Assembly: GCA_964581505.1 (NCBI GenBank)
Contig: CAZOOR010000045.1
Span: 1-23,127, forward strand
Source of the DNA: CAZOOR01 sp964581505
GTDB lineage: Bacteria; Bacteroidota; Ignavibacteria; Kapaibacteriales; UBA2268
DNA length: 23,127 nucleotides
Reading direction: 5' to 3'
Part shown: positions 15,301 through 23,127 of the stretch, in pieces
Numbering within the stretch: the first letter of the stretch is position 1
How the letters are laid out: each line of letters opens with the position of its first letter
Program-made: the position numbers and the translations under genes
The notes under the pieces: model-generated
The model's database searches: none
The model's input: the letters and a program-made list of their open reading frames with translations, nothing else
What the model was told of the DNA's origin: nothing

Positions 15301-18300
15301 CTATAGCAAATTTTTTCAGCCCGCTTTCAATATTTTCTCCGTCTTTCGACTTGCCTTTCACATTGAATAAATATACACCCGTAGTTATTCTATTATTATT
15401 CTTATTATGTAAATTCCATTCGACACCGCCATTGCCGTCTGTTTCTTTCAATACTGCTATTTCTCTTCCTTCCAAATCATATATATATACTTCGGCATAA
15501 TAAGTTAGATTAGCAAAATAGACAGACGCAGTAGTGGATATTCTTATCGGATTTGGATAAACAAATGCGTTTGACAATTCATTTGATTGAAAAGTGAAAG
15601 AAATTGTATTACCTGCACCTTTGGTCATTGGTTTGCCGCTCTTTGAATGCACATTTTTGACAGTCAAGGAGTAATCTTTTCCTAAGGGACCGATTGTAGA
15701 ATTCCTATCTAATTGTATATGCACTATGGAAGGGTTTTGGGTTCTGTTTATTGATTCTATTCTGCCGTTAGGACTCAATAGATAATTACTGATAATTAAT
15801 GCTTCATTTTGATTAACAGGTTCTGAATACTGTAAATCCAATTCATAAAATGATATGACTTTAATATTCTTTAAGTATAATTCATCGGGAGGAGGAATGT
15901 CATCAGATATATTAATAATAATAGTATCAGGCATACTCGGAGCATTATAATAATCTCTAAATGAGTTAGCAGTGAATGTAACATTACCTGTTGGTAATGG
16001 GGAATTCCAAAAGGCTAATAAGGTAGAATCATTAGCACGTGTGATTACATCGGGCAGTTGACTATTTGCTGACAACGTACTTGGGAGTAGAGGGTGCTGC
16101 GGCACTTTGCCTGTGAATGAAAATGAAAAACGCTTACGGTTGATTTGCTTGATACTTTTTAATTTTATGGGCTTGTGATGGTGAATTAATTTAATTAATG
16201 TATCACTTGTACTGCCTGTATTTGATATTGATGCAATGCCAAACCAATAATCATTGCCTTCTATTAGTCCGCTGAATGAATGAATGTGTTTATCGGTTTC
16301 GGTAGTGCCTAATATTTTGATAAATTCGCCGTTACTTCTACCGTAGAATAGAGAGAACTTTGTGGCATTGGGCGAATTATTGGTTGCCGTGCTTTTCCAT
16401 TGTAAATATACTTTATCGTTACTAATTGACCAACCCTCGAATTCGACAGGCATATTGGGCTTGTATATATTTTTTGAATATTCAAAAAATTCCGTAGCTC
16501 TGCCGGTGGAAAATCCAAACTCGTTTACACCATTCCCGTCAAAATCGTGTATAATAGCAGAGTTTGCAAAAGCAGAAGGATAATACCAGAAAGGGTTCAT
16601 TTTATTTTTAGTTTTGTTCCAAGTAAAAATATACATACTTGGAAAAGGAGACATTAGAATGGCATCAGTTCCAAGTCCTATATCTCCTGCCGAAAGTCCG
16701 TTACGAAAAAATACACCGGCGGGAGTACTACCTTGCTTTACTCCGTAAAAATATTCACCAAACATATATCCGTAATTGTTCGCTTCTATGCTTTTTAGTA
16801 TTTTGAGCGACCAAATTGGTTCAGCATTGACATTCCGACCGAATAGTGGGGCAGTGCCAAAATTGGCGATAGCTATTTCCGGTTTACCGTCATTGTCAAT
16901 ATCGGCAGTTGTTATATATTGGGGCGAGTATGAGTAATTAATAGTATTGGAATATTCGAGATGTAGGGAATTGTTCTTGAACTCAAAAATAAAGATATTA
17001 CCTCTATCATTTCCAAATGCTAATTCATCATTGCTATCACCGTCAAAATCACCGCAAGCGATACCTGGAGCTGTGCCGATTCTCCTGTATTTTCCGTCAA
17101 GCATAGCGCTTGCTATTATTTGATAATGCTTATTGACATAAGATATAATATATACGGCTGTATCGGAGTAACAAACAAGTTCTTCCTTGCCATCACCGGT
17201 AAAATCATACATAGTGCCGGCAAATAAATTTCCAGATGTAGTATCCGAAAAAAGAATATTCGAGAATAGTGAATATTGCGAAAGCTTTGATTGATATAAT
17301 TTTGTAGAACCTACATTTCTCGTCAATACTTCATCTATTCCGTCTCCATTGGAATCGCCTATGCCTACCGGTAATGATATTTCCTTAGTACTGTCTCGTT
17401 TTATCAATTCATTGTTATTGAACTGATAAACATCTGTTCCACTCCAAATACCATGTGTTATGTCATTGGCTATATATTCCTGTTTGCCGTCCGAATTGAA
17501 GTCTCCGGTTTTGTTATAGATATAGCTAAGAGTAGTTGAATATTTTTTCTTGATAAATTTATCTATTGAAAACTTGTCGTCATTAATTCTAATAGAAATA
17601 TCCTTGTTAGTCTGTGGTTTTGTAAGTATATCGGGTGTTGCCGATATTTTACAATTGTAGTCTGTATCGGGTTGTATATGGTCGTCAATAGGAATAATGT
17701 GAAATTTTGTTCTTTTTTGTAAATCACTAAAACTATGTTTTTCGCCATTGTTATCGGTAAGCGTAATATATGTAACAGTAGGTATATTTGTCTCAATACC
17801 TAATAGCATAATTCTTTTTCCATTAGCATAAGCGGGTAGTTTATTTATACTGAGAAATCTAATATCATTCTTGTTGTTAGCAATATTGAAGCATACTCGT
17901 TTTTCGATTGTATTATTATTTCTCAATTTAACGAGTATTCTGAATGTGTATGCCGTGTCTTTGAGATTATTTGTATTTAATGAAAATATCGTATCATTCT
18001 TTATTTGATTAGTACTGCCAGCGATTTTAGTCCATTTCTCAGGATTATATCCTTCTCCCAGATAAAGTATGTATTCATTAATTAATGGTACAATGATAGA
18101 GCCTGTAAATGAAATTACAGATGTTTCCGATTTGAAAACAGTTTGCTCATTTTGCGGTTGAGTTATCGTAAGATTTGTTCTGCCCGTAAAATCCAATGCG
18201 CGATTAATATTCAGAATGCCTGCTCCGAAAAATATATCCCAACCATCTCGTCCACCGTCATCAGCGGAGTTGTCAATAATTCCCTGAACATCAATAGGGG

Positions 18301-19549
18301 AGAGTGTGGGCTTTGTTTCCAGTAATAATGCGGCAGTAGAGGAAACAAATGGAGCCGAAAGAGATGAACCCGATGCAAGTCTATATTTGCCGGTGAATGA
18401 AGTTGTTAATATGAATGTGCCGGGTGCAAGTAAGTCAAGCCTTGAACCATAATTGCTAAATCCGTTCCGTCTTCCGTCCTTTTTGGAATAGCCGACTGAG
18501 ATTACTCCTTCGTAGTCTGAGGGATAATGCGGCGCATCGCTCCCTTCGTTACCGGAAGAGGCAACTACAACACAACCGGATTCAATTGCAAAATTAATTG
18601 CGTCTTGCATTAATGACGAATTTTCTTTTTCGCCAAAACTCAAATTAAAGACTTTGACGCCGTTCAATACTCCATATATGATTGCCGATGCTATATTGTC
18701 AGATGTTCCTTGTCCTGTTATATCGAAAGCACGCATTGTTAATATTTTGGCATTGTAGGCAATACCGGCAATACCAATGTGGTTATTGTGTTCGGCGGCA
18801 ATAACGCCGGAAACCAAAGTCCCATGTCCGTATTCATCAACAGGGATAGGGTCATAATCTTTATGGTCTCCGAGATTGGTTATTTGCTGATTAACAAAAT
18901 CATAACCAATAACGTCATCAATACTACCATTTCTGTCGTCATCGATACCATTTAAATCGCCGCTAACACCATCTATTTGTTTTGATGATGACCATGCATC
19001 GAATTTGCCGTTTCCGTTAATATCCTCTGCTGAGTTAATCCATAATTGCTTTTTCAAATCTTTATGTTCCCATTCAATTCCTGTATCTACAACACCGACA
19101 ATAATACCATTGCCTGTTGCTTTTTGCCATGCTTTTTCGAGTGATAGATATTTCAAAGCCCACTGTTCATTATAGCGCGGGTCATTTGGTTTTGTATTGT
19201 CTTGTTCTATTCGATAAACATAATTAGGTTCAAGTAGCAGAATATTACTCCTGTCAAGTTTTGATAATTCATTGTTATTTAGCCTAATGGTTCTATATGA
19301 TAAAAGCGAGTTTATAAGTTTGCTTTTACGGGTGGATAAAGGTATATCAGCATTTTTCGTATAATTTCTTAATAATTTAACAAAAAGTGGAGTTGTGATT
19401 TTATCCGCAGATAATGTATTATCGTATGCTTTATTATTTTTTAGTTGGACAATCCAAGTATTATTCTGCTTAGACTGTGCAGATAGTGATAGCAATATTG
19501 TGAAGGCTGTTAAAAAGAAAAATTTTATTCTTCGCATTTTCATTTGCAT
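15293..19549 (-). CDS. Subtilisin-like S8 protease with FG-GAP/VCBS repeats, T9SS cargo
   Basis: Secreted serine protease of 1418 residues. A signal peptide (to about residue 25) is followed by a propeptide-like region ending LLEPNYVYR (about 105-113). The S8 domain (about 145-455) has the full triad D155 (VVDTG), H242 (GHGT) and S396 (GSSLSAP), with oxyanion N334. Next come an Ig-like part (about 460-560), then about 675-1010 with six clear calcium-type FG-GAP/VCBS motifs (DFNSDGKQE, DSNGDGIDE, DFTGDGKEE, DFDGDSNDE, DIDNDGKPE, DFDGNGVNE). A fibronectin III-like domain (about 1015-1105), further Ig-like regions and a T9SS sorting domain (YPNPIRIS, ending KFAIVR) follow. The repeats probably form a beta-propeller adhesion surface. 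ATGs at residues 3 and 5 are alternative starts. It follows rsmI by 38 nt and may be cotranscribed. Confidence 0.9.
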   Translation of the reverse strand: MQMKMRRIKFFFLTAFTILLSLSAQSKQNNTWIVQLKNNKAYDNTLSADKITTPLFVKLLRNYTKNADIPLSTRKSKLINSLLSYRTIRLNNNELSKLDRSNILLLEPNYVYRIEQDNTKPNDPRYNEQWALKYLSLEKAWQKATGNGIIVGVVDTGIEWEHKDLKKQLWINSAEDINGNGKFDAWSSSKQIDGVSGDLNGIDDDRNGSIDDVIGYDFVNQQITNLGDHKDYDPIPVDEYGHGTLVSGVIAAEHNNHIGIAGIAYNAKILTMRAFDITGQGTSDNIASAIIYGVLNGVKVFNLSFGEKENSSLMQDAINFAIESGCVVVASSGNEGSDAPHYPSDYEGVISVGYSKKDGRRNGFSNYGSRLDLLAPGTFILTTSFTGKYRLASGSSLSAPFVSSTAALLLETKPTLSPIDVQGIIDNSADDGGRDGWDIFFGAGILNINRALDFTGRTNLTITQPQNEQTVFKSETSVISFTGSIIVPLINEYILYLGEGYNPEKWTKIAGSTNQIKNDTIFSLNTNNLKDTAYTFRILVKLRNNNTIEKRVCFNIANNKNDIRFLSINKLPAYANGKRIMLLGIETNIPTVTYITLTDNNGEKHSFSDLQKRTKFHIIPIDDHIQPDTDYNCKISATPDILTKPQTNKDISIRINDDKFSIDKFIKKKYSTTLSYIYNKTGDFNSDGKQEYIANDITHGIWSGTDVYQFNNNELIKRDSTKEISLPVGIGDSNGDGIDEVLTRNVGSTKLYQSKLSQYSLFSNILFSDTTSGNLFAGTMYDFTGDGKEELVCYSDTAVYIISYVNKHYQIIASAMLDGKYRRIGTAPGIACGDFDGDSNDELAFGNDRGNIFIFEFKNNSLHLEYSNTINYSYSPQYITTADIDNDGKPEIAIANFGTAPLFGRNVNAEPIWSLKILKSIEANNYGYMFGEYFYGVKQGSTPAGVFFRNGLSAGDIGLGTDAILMSPFPSMYIFTWNKTKNKMNPFWYYPSAFANSAIIHDFDGNGVNEFGFSTGRATEFFEYSKNIYKPNMPVEFEGWSISNDKVYLQWKSTATNNSPNATKFSLFYGRSNGEFIKILGTTETDKHIHSFSGLIEGNDYWFGIASISNTGSTSDTLIKLIHHHKPIKLKSIKQINRKRFSFSFTGKVPQHPLLPSTLSANSQLPDVITRANDSTLLAFWNSPLPTGNVTFTANSFRDYYNAPSMPDTIIINISDDIPPPDELYLKNIKVISFYELDLQYSEPVNQNEALIISNYLLSPNGRIESINRTQNPSIVHIQLDRNSTIGPLGKDYSLTVKNVHSKSGKPMTKGAGNTISFTFQSNELSNAFVYPNPIRISTTASVYFANLTYYAEVYIYDLEGREIAVLKETDGNGGVEWNLHNKNNNRITTGVYLFNVKGKSKDGENIESGLKKFAIVR

Positions 19550-19587
19550 TTATATAAAAGAATAGAAACGTAAGATGATGTATATTA

Positions 19588-20289
19588 TTAATTGCTCGGT
19601 GGGGCAACTACAATGACAAACTCGCCTTTTAGGTTTTTATGTTCTTTAATTATTTCTGCACATTCACTTACATTGCCGCGAATAAATTCCTCATGTAATT
19701 TTGTAATCTCCCTTGCTATACAAATATTGCGTTCTTCCATACCGGCATCAATAAATTCATTAATGAGTTTAACTACCCTGAAAGGTGATTCATACAGAAT
19801 TGCCGTAAAGTTTGTATCTGCAATCATTTTTATAAATGTTTTTCTGCCTTTTTTATGTGGCGGAAAACCAAAGAATGTAAACTTATCGGTACCAAATCCA
19901 CTTGCAAGCAGTGCCGGTACAAATGCCGTTGCCCCCGGTAGTGGTATAAGTTTTATTTGGCGTTCTATGCAAGCGTTCAACAATCTGTACGCGGGGTCGG
20001 AAATGCCCGGAGTACCTGCATCGGAAACAAGTGCAACACTCTGTCCCTGCTCTATATAATCGGCAATTTGCTCCGCCTTTTGCCGCTCGTTATAGTCGTG
20101 ATAGCTAATAAACTTCTTATGTGGAATTTCGAGTGATTTTAGTAATTGCCCTGTTCTTCTAGTATCCTCACTGGCAATCATAGTAACATTTTTTAAAACA
20201 TTAATTGCACGTAGAGTAATATCCTCTAAATTGCCAATTGGGGTTGGAACAATGTATAAAGCCGCTTCTATAGCATTTTTTTCTTTCAT
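19588..20289 (-). CDS. rsmI: 16S rRNA 2'-O-ribose C1402 methyltransferase
   Basis: SAM-dependent methyltransferase that adds the 2'-O-methyl group to C1402 in the decoding centre of the 30S subunit. The 233-residue protein has the tetrapyrrole-methylase fold motifs YIVPTPIGNLEDITLRA (14-30), IASEDTRRTGQLLKSL, LVSDAGTPGISDPAYRL and LPGATAFVPALLASG. It is shorter than the E. coli enzyme (286) and ends soon after GEFVIVVAPP, so the C-terminal helical extension is absent. Its ATG overlaps the tadA stop by 4 nt (ATGA), indicating coupled translation. Confidence 0.94.
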   Translation of the reverse strand: MKEKNAIEAALYIVPTPIGNLEDITLRAINVLKNVTMIASEDTRRTGQLLKSLEIPHKKFISYHDYNERQKAEQIADYIEQGQSVALVSDAGTPGISDPAYRLLNACIERQIKLIPLPGATAFVPALLASGFGTDKFTFFGFPPHKKGRKTFIKMIADTNFTAILYESPFRVVKLINEFIDAGMEERNICIAREITKLHEEFIRGNVSECAEIIKEHKNLKGEFVIVVAPPSN

Positions 20290-20744
20290 TTGATTTTCTT
20301 TACTCGTATCATTCTGAAAAAATCTTTTAATAGTTTAGAGCATTCCGTTTCAAGAATCCCTCTTGTTATTTCGCATCTATGATTGAGCCTGTCATCTTGC
20401 ACAATATTCATTACAGAGCCGCAGGCACCTGTCTTTGGGTCTTTGGCGCCGATAACAAGTCTCGGAATACGTGCCAGTACAATAGCACCGGCACACATCG
20501 AACATGGTTCCAATGTTATGTACATCGTACAATCAAGCAAATGCTTATGTCCTGTTTTTTTTATCGCTTGTCGTATAGCAATTAATTCGGCATGAGCAAG
20601 TGAGTCGCCTTTCTTTTCTACTTGGTTGTAGCCGCGACCGATAATCTTACCATCACGAACAATAATTGCACCTACGGGTACATCGTCATTTCCCGCCGCT
20701 TTCTCAGCTTCGAGAATTGCCTTATACATATAATACTCATTCAT
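20286..20744 (-). CDS. tadA: tRNA-specific adenosine deaminase
   Basis: Zinc enzyme that converts A34 to inosine in the tRNA-Arg(ACG) wobble position. Zinc and catalytic residues are all present: H51 and E53 (HAEL) and C81/C84 (PCSMC). N-terminal DVPVGAIIV, the substrate strand GYNQVEKKGD and the downstream KTGACGSVMNI are typical. The length of 152 matches the family. It overlaps the aminotransferase stop by 8 nt and the rsmI start by 4 nt, so it is the middle gene of a tightly packed minus-strand operon. Confidence 0.93.
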   Translation of the reverse strand: MNEYYMYKAILEAEKAAGNDDVPVGAIIVRDGKIIGRGYNQVEKKGDSLAHAELIAIRQAIKKTGHKHLLDCTMYITLEPCSMCAGAIVLARIPRLVIGAKDPKTGACGSVMNIVQDDRLNHRCEITRGILETECSKLLKDFFRMIRVKKIK

Positions 20745-21882
20745 AATTATTCAGTTTTTCGATGCCTGCTTTGATTGTCTCATCATTTTTTGCAAAACAC
20801 AAACGTAACATTTTATTACCTTCCTCCGACCTTCCGTAAAATACATGCGGAGGTATTGTTGCCACTCCATAATTAATTACCAAATCGTTGGCTATCTCTT
20901 CGGCATTCATTTTGTCATCAGGTAAGTCCACCATCATAAAATAACTACCGAGCGGTTTATGCGGTTTAAATGCTGTGCCGAGCAATAATTTGTACATTAA
21001 ATCACGTTTTGATAAATACATTTTTTTAAAATCCGGCAGGTAATCATCTAATTGCGAAAAAGCATAAGCCATAGCATGCTGGGCAGGTGTATTCACCGCA
21101 AATGTCGTCCATTGATGGGACTTCATAACGCCTTCGATTAGTTTCGGTTCACCGCAAGCCCAACCTATTTTCCAGCCTGTCAAACTAAAAGTTTTGCCTG
21201 CTGACGAAATGGTAATTGTCCGCTCGTACATTCCGGGTAATGTGGCAATCGGTATATGTTTTGCATTGTCATAAGTGATAAACTCATAGACTTCATCACT
21301 GAGTACAATTAAATTATGTTTAATTGCAAGTTCTGCTATATACTTCAATTCATCGTAAGAGTACACCTTGCCCGTTGGATTGTGGGGATTATTAAGAATT
21401 ATCATTTTTGTATTTTCATTAATTTCTGCGGCAAGTTCGTCGAAATCGAAAGAAAAATCAGGACGGCGTAATGTAACAAATCTCGCTGTGCCGCCTGCCA
21501 TTTTTACGTCTGCAAGATGTGCGTCATAGACAGGTTCAAACATAATAACTTCATTACCGTGCTGAATATACGCCATAATAGTTGAGTATAAGGCTTCCGT
21601 TGCTCCGGCAGTAATACAAAATCCGTTTGCAATGTCAATATCCAAACCATAATATTTCCTATAATTATTTGCAAGTGTTTTGCGGAGCGACAAAATCCCG
21701 GGCATAGGGGCATATTGATTTTTCCCTTCCTTCATTGCCTTATAAGCCGCATCAAAAATCCAAGCCGGTCCGTCGAAATCAGGAAAACCCTGTCCGAGAT
21801 TAACCGCCTTGTGTTCAAACGCCAACTTACTCATTATCGTAAAAATAGACGTTTCCATTCCTTCAATTCTGTTTGCGAACAT
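20737..21882 (-). CDS. PLP-dependent aminotransferase, class I/II (methionine or kynurenine aminotransferase type)
   Basis: Fold-type I aminotransferase of 381 residues. PLP binds lysine K230 in SSAGKTFSLTGWKIGW; other cofactor contacts are N168 in NNPHNPTGKV, D196 in SDEVYE, and the TAGATEALYS loop (91-100). N-terminal VNLGQGFPDFDGP matches the subgroup including methionine aminotransferase (YbdL-like) and kynurenine/glutamine transaminases, which act on methionine, aromatic or similar residues. The exact substrate cannot be read from sequence. A purine-rich site (aaggaaaa) precedes ATG 21882, and TATTTTTG on the minus strand (21912-21919) fits the TAnnTTTG -7 box of Bacteroidota. It is the first gene of the run aminotransferase-tadA-rsmI and perhaps the protease. 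Confidence 0.9.
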   Translation of the reverse strand: MFANRIEGMETSIFTIMSKLAFEHKAVNLGQGFPDFDGPAWIFDAAYKAMKEGKNQYAPMPGILSLRKTLANNYRKYYGLDIDIANGFCITAGATEALYSTIMAYIQHGNEVIMFEPVYDAHLADVKMAGGTARFVTLRRPDFSFDFDELAAEINENTKMIILNNPHNPTGKVYSYDELKYIAELAIKHNLIVLSDEVYEFITYDNAKHIPIATLPGMYERTITISSAGKTFSLTGWKIGWACGEPKLIEGVMKSHQWTTFAVNTPAQHAMAYAFSQLDDYLPDFKKMYLSKRDLMYKLLLGTAFKPHKPLGSYFMMVDLPDDKMNAEEIANDLVINYGVATIPPHVFYGRSEEGNKMLRLCFAKNDETIKAGIEKLNNYE

Positions 21883-22194
21883 TATCTTTTCCTTTTTATT
21901 TATCTGATATTCAAAAATACAAAATATAATTTAATGTAGGAATGTAAGAAATGCAAAATTGCTGTTTTTGGGTTTTTGGCGCTGGGGTGAGGAGTGGCTG
22001 TAAACATATTTTTTGCATAAGACAGAACAAGGAAAGGTGGCAAAGCGAAGCTTTGACGGAGAGGGAAGATAGGGGTATGTCGGCTGTTCCATTAAAATTA
22101 TTTTAAAACCGTTTTCTTGTCGCCACATCACAATTCCATTATATTGCAAACGAGTGTTCACTTACTCCACGTTCTTTGAAAAGTAATAGGTATA

Positions 22195-22221
22195 TGTAGA
22201 AGAAATGTAGAAAAGTGTAGA
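22195..22221 (+). repeat. Three tgtaga repeats at helical spacing
   Basis: tgtaga occurs at 22195-22200, 22206-22211 and 22216-22221, that is at 11- and 10-nt steps, so all three face the same side of the helix. The gap may hold a regulator site, but short AT-rich repeats also arise by slippage. Confidence 0.4.
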
Positions 22222-22453
22222 AAAAATTGCTACCAAACCGCATCCTTCAGGGTGAGGTTGTGAAAGTGTATAATGTACCGGGGAATGTGGTTTCGTCCTC
22301 TCCCGCCTGCTCCGCAGGCACTCCCTCCGCAAGCCCGATTCATATTCATTAATTGATATGCAATATACTTATTATTTAATCAAAAGCAAAACAAACTAAA
22401 TATTTTTTCAATTGCACCCAAAACAGATGAAAAAATTTCTTATTTTTACAAAG

Positions 22454-22461
22454 TATATTTG
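22454..22461 (+). promoter_or_regulatory. Possible -7 box of kdsD
   Basis: TATATTTG matches the Bacteroidota -7 consensus TAnnTTTG exactly and lies 20 nt before the kdsD ATG. No TTG is found at the usual -33 distance, so the call is weak. Confidence 0.35.
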
Positions 22462-22481
22462 TCAATATGAATTGAATAATT

Positions 22482-23127
22482 ATGAAAAATGACGAAATAA
22501 TGTCCGTAGCAAAAAATGTTTTCGCAATTGAAAGCAAATCATTGCAAGCCGTAAGTGATAATCTAAACTCTGATTTTATAACTATTGTCAGTAAGATTGC
22601 GACTGCAAAGAAATTGATTGTTTCCGGAGTGGGGAAGTCCGGTATCATCGCCCGCAAAATTGCCGCAACTTTCGCCAGCATTGGTGTTCCTGCATATTTT
22701 ATGCACCCGAGCGATGCTATGCACGGCGATTTGGGTATTGTCGAAAGCGGTGATGTTTGTCTTCTTCTTTCTAAAAGCGGTTCCACTGCGGAAATTGCAG
22801 AAGTCTTACCGTATCTTCGTAGTAGGGAAGCATTGATTGTTTCTATTTCGGCTAATGCAAAATCATACTTGGCTCAAAATTCGGATTATTGGCTGAATGC
22901 CTATGTCGAAGAAGAAGGTTGTCCATTAAATACTGCACCAATGGCAAGTGCTTTGGTTTCACTTGCTATCGGCGATGCTCTTGCCGCCGCTGTTATTAAG
23001 TATAAAAAAGTAACCGTTCGTGATTTTTCGCGTCAGCATCCATTGGGTCAGCTTGGACGCAATCTAATTCTCTCTGTTAAAGACCTGATGCACACAGGCG
23101 ATAAATTACCTTTTCTTACCGAAAATG
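22482..23127 (+). CDS. kdsD: Arabinose-5-phosphate isomerase, KdsD/KpsF family (partial, 3' end missing)
   Basis: Converts ribulose 5-phosphate to arabinose 5-phosphate, the precursor of Kdo in lipopolysaccharide. The gene is open to the window edge; 215 residues are visible of about 320 expected. The SIS sugar-isomerase domain (about 30-165) shows SGVGKSGIIARKIAATFASIG, the catalytic-loop HGDLGIVESGDV and SKSGSTAEI, then CPLNTAPMASALVSLAIGDALA and the RDFSRQHPLGQLGR motif typical of KdsD. The first CBS domain begins at VKDLMHTGDKLPFL. The start is ATG 22482; there is no clear Shine-Dalgarno. It supports a Gram-negative host with LPS. Capsule paralogue KpsF or GutQ is possible. Confidence 0.93.
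   Translation, partial: MKNDEIMSVAKNVFAIESKSLQAVSDNLNSDFITIVSKIATAKKLIVSGVGKSGIIARKIAATFASIGVPAYFMHPSDAMHGDLGIVESGDVCLLLSKSGSTAEIAEVLPYLRSREALIVSISANAKSYLAQNSDYWLNAYVEEEGCPLNTAPMASALVSLAIGDALAAAVIKYKKVTVRDFSRQHPLGQLGRNLILSVKDLMHTGDKLPFLTEN

Larger units (their letters stand above)
21883..22481. repeat. 599-nt non-coding gap with REP-like palindromes, right copy
   Basis: No convincing gene lies here. Hairpins at 22041-22055 (caaagc, loop gaa, gctttg) and 22305-22319 (gcctgc, loop tcc, gcaggc) have the same design as 131-145 and 8-20 at the left edge: GC next to a three-base loop, with arms that differ but still pair. Shared flanks include gagag then gtcggctgtt (22060-22086 here, 146-160 on the left), cgtcct before the tcc-loop hairpin, and ccttcagggtg (22244-22254), which matches 195-205 in inverted orientation. 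The segment probably also contains the promoters of the aminotransferase (left part) and kdsD (right end). Confidence 0.65.

Noticed and set aside
21931..22161. Minus-strand open frame of 76 codons in the right gap
   Set aside because: It reads through the palindrome repeat, has low-complexity composition, no ribosome binding site and no family resemblance.
22376..22786. Minus-strand open frame of 136 codons
   Set aside because: It lies mostly antisense to the clear SIS-domain coding sequence of kdsD, which continues to the window edge; its translation has no recognisable motif.

Overview
The window comes from an AT-rich Gram-negative bacterium, most likely in the Bacteroidota/Chlorobiota/Ignavibacteriota (FCB) group. 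Two very large secreted proteins end in a type IX secretion (T9SS) C-terminal sorting domain, and the start of a kdsD-type gene (Kdo/LPS synthesis) runs off the right edge. Shine-Dalgarno sequences are patchy: good before the VIT/vWA gene and ribE, weak or absent elsewhere. I cannot resolve the phylum further from sequence alone.

Layout. Positions 1-278 are a non-coding block of small palindromes. hslO (Hsp33) follows on the minus strand, then a divergent secreted VIT/vWA protein (1334-4024) that closes with a strong terminator. Next come two converging units that meet with no gap: VTC polyphosphate-polymerase-like protein, DUF4956 membrane protein and DUF2490 outer-membrane-like protein on the plus strand (4183-6279), and a 1165-residue CotH-kinase/lamin-tail T9SS protein on the minus strand (6280-9777). 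The start-proximal edges of these units carry matching ~66-nt sequences in inverted orientation. Then an AmmeMemoRadiSam radical SAM enzyme (minus) stands back to back with nrnA-ribE (plus), followed by fumC and murB (plus). murB converges, with an 8-nt overlap, on a four-gene minus-strand run read from the right: aminotransferase, tadA, rsmI and a giant subtilisin-like T9SS protease. A 599-nt non-coding gap with the same palindrome family as the left edge precedes a partial kdsD.

How the genes fit together. Most are housekeeping: Hsp33 redox chaperone, nanoRNA/pAp turnover, riboflavin synthase, fumarase, MurB, tRNA and rRNA modification, and an aminotransferase. The accessory content is the envelope and secreted set. 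The VTC + DUF4956 + DUF2490 + CotH group is the best candidate for an under-described system: a polyphosphate-type polymerase, a membrane partner, an outer-membrane partner and an exported protein-kinase-like protein, with signs of shared control. Also notable are a VIT-vWA protein that ends in TonB-like and degenerate FKBP-like domains, and a lamin-tail domain in the CotH protein that is split by a lectin-like insertion.
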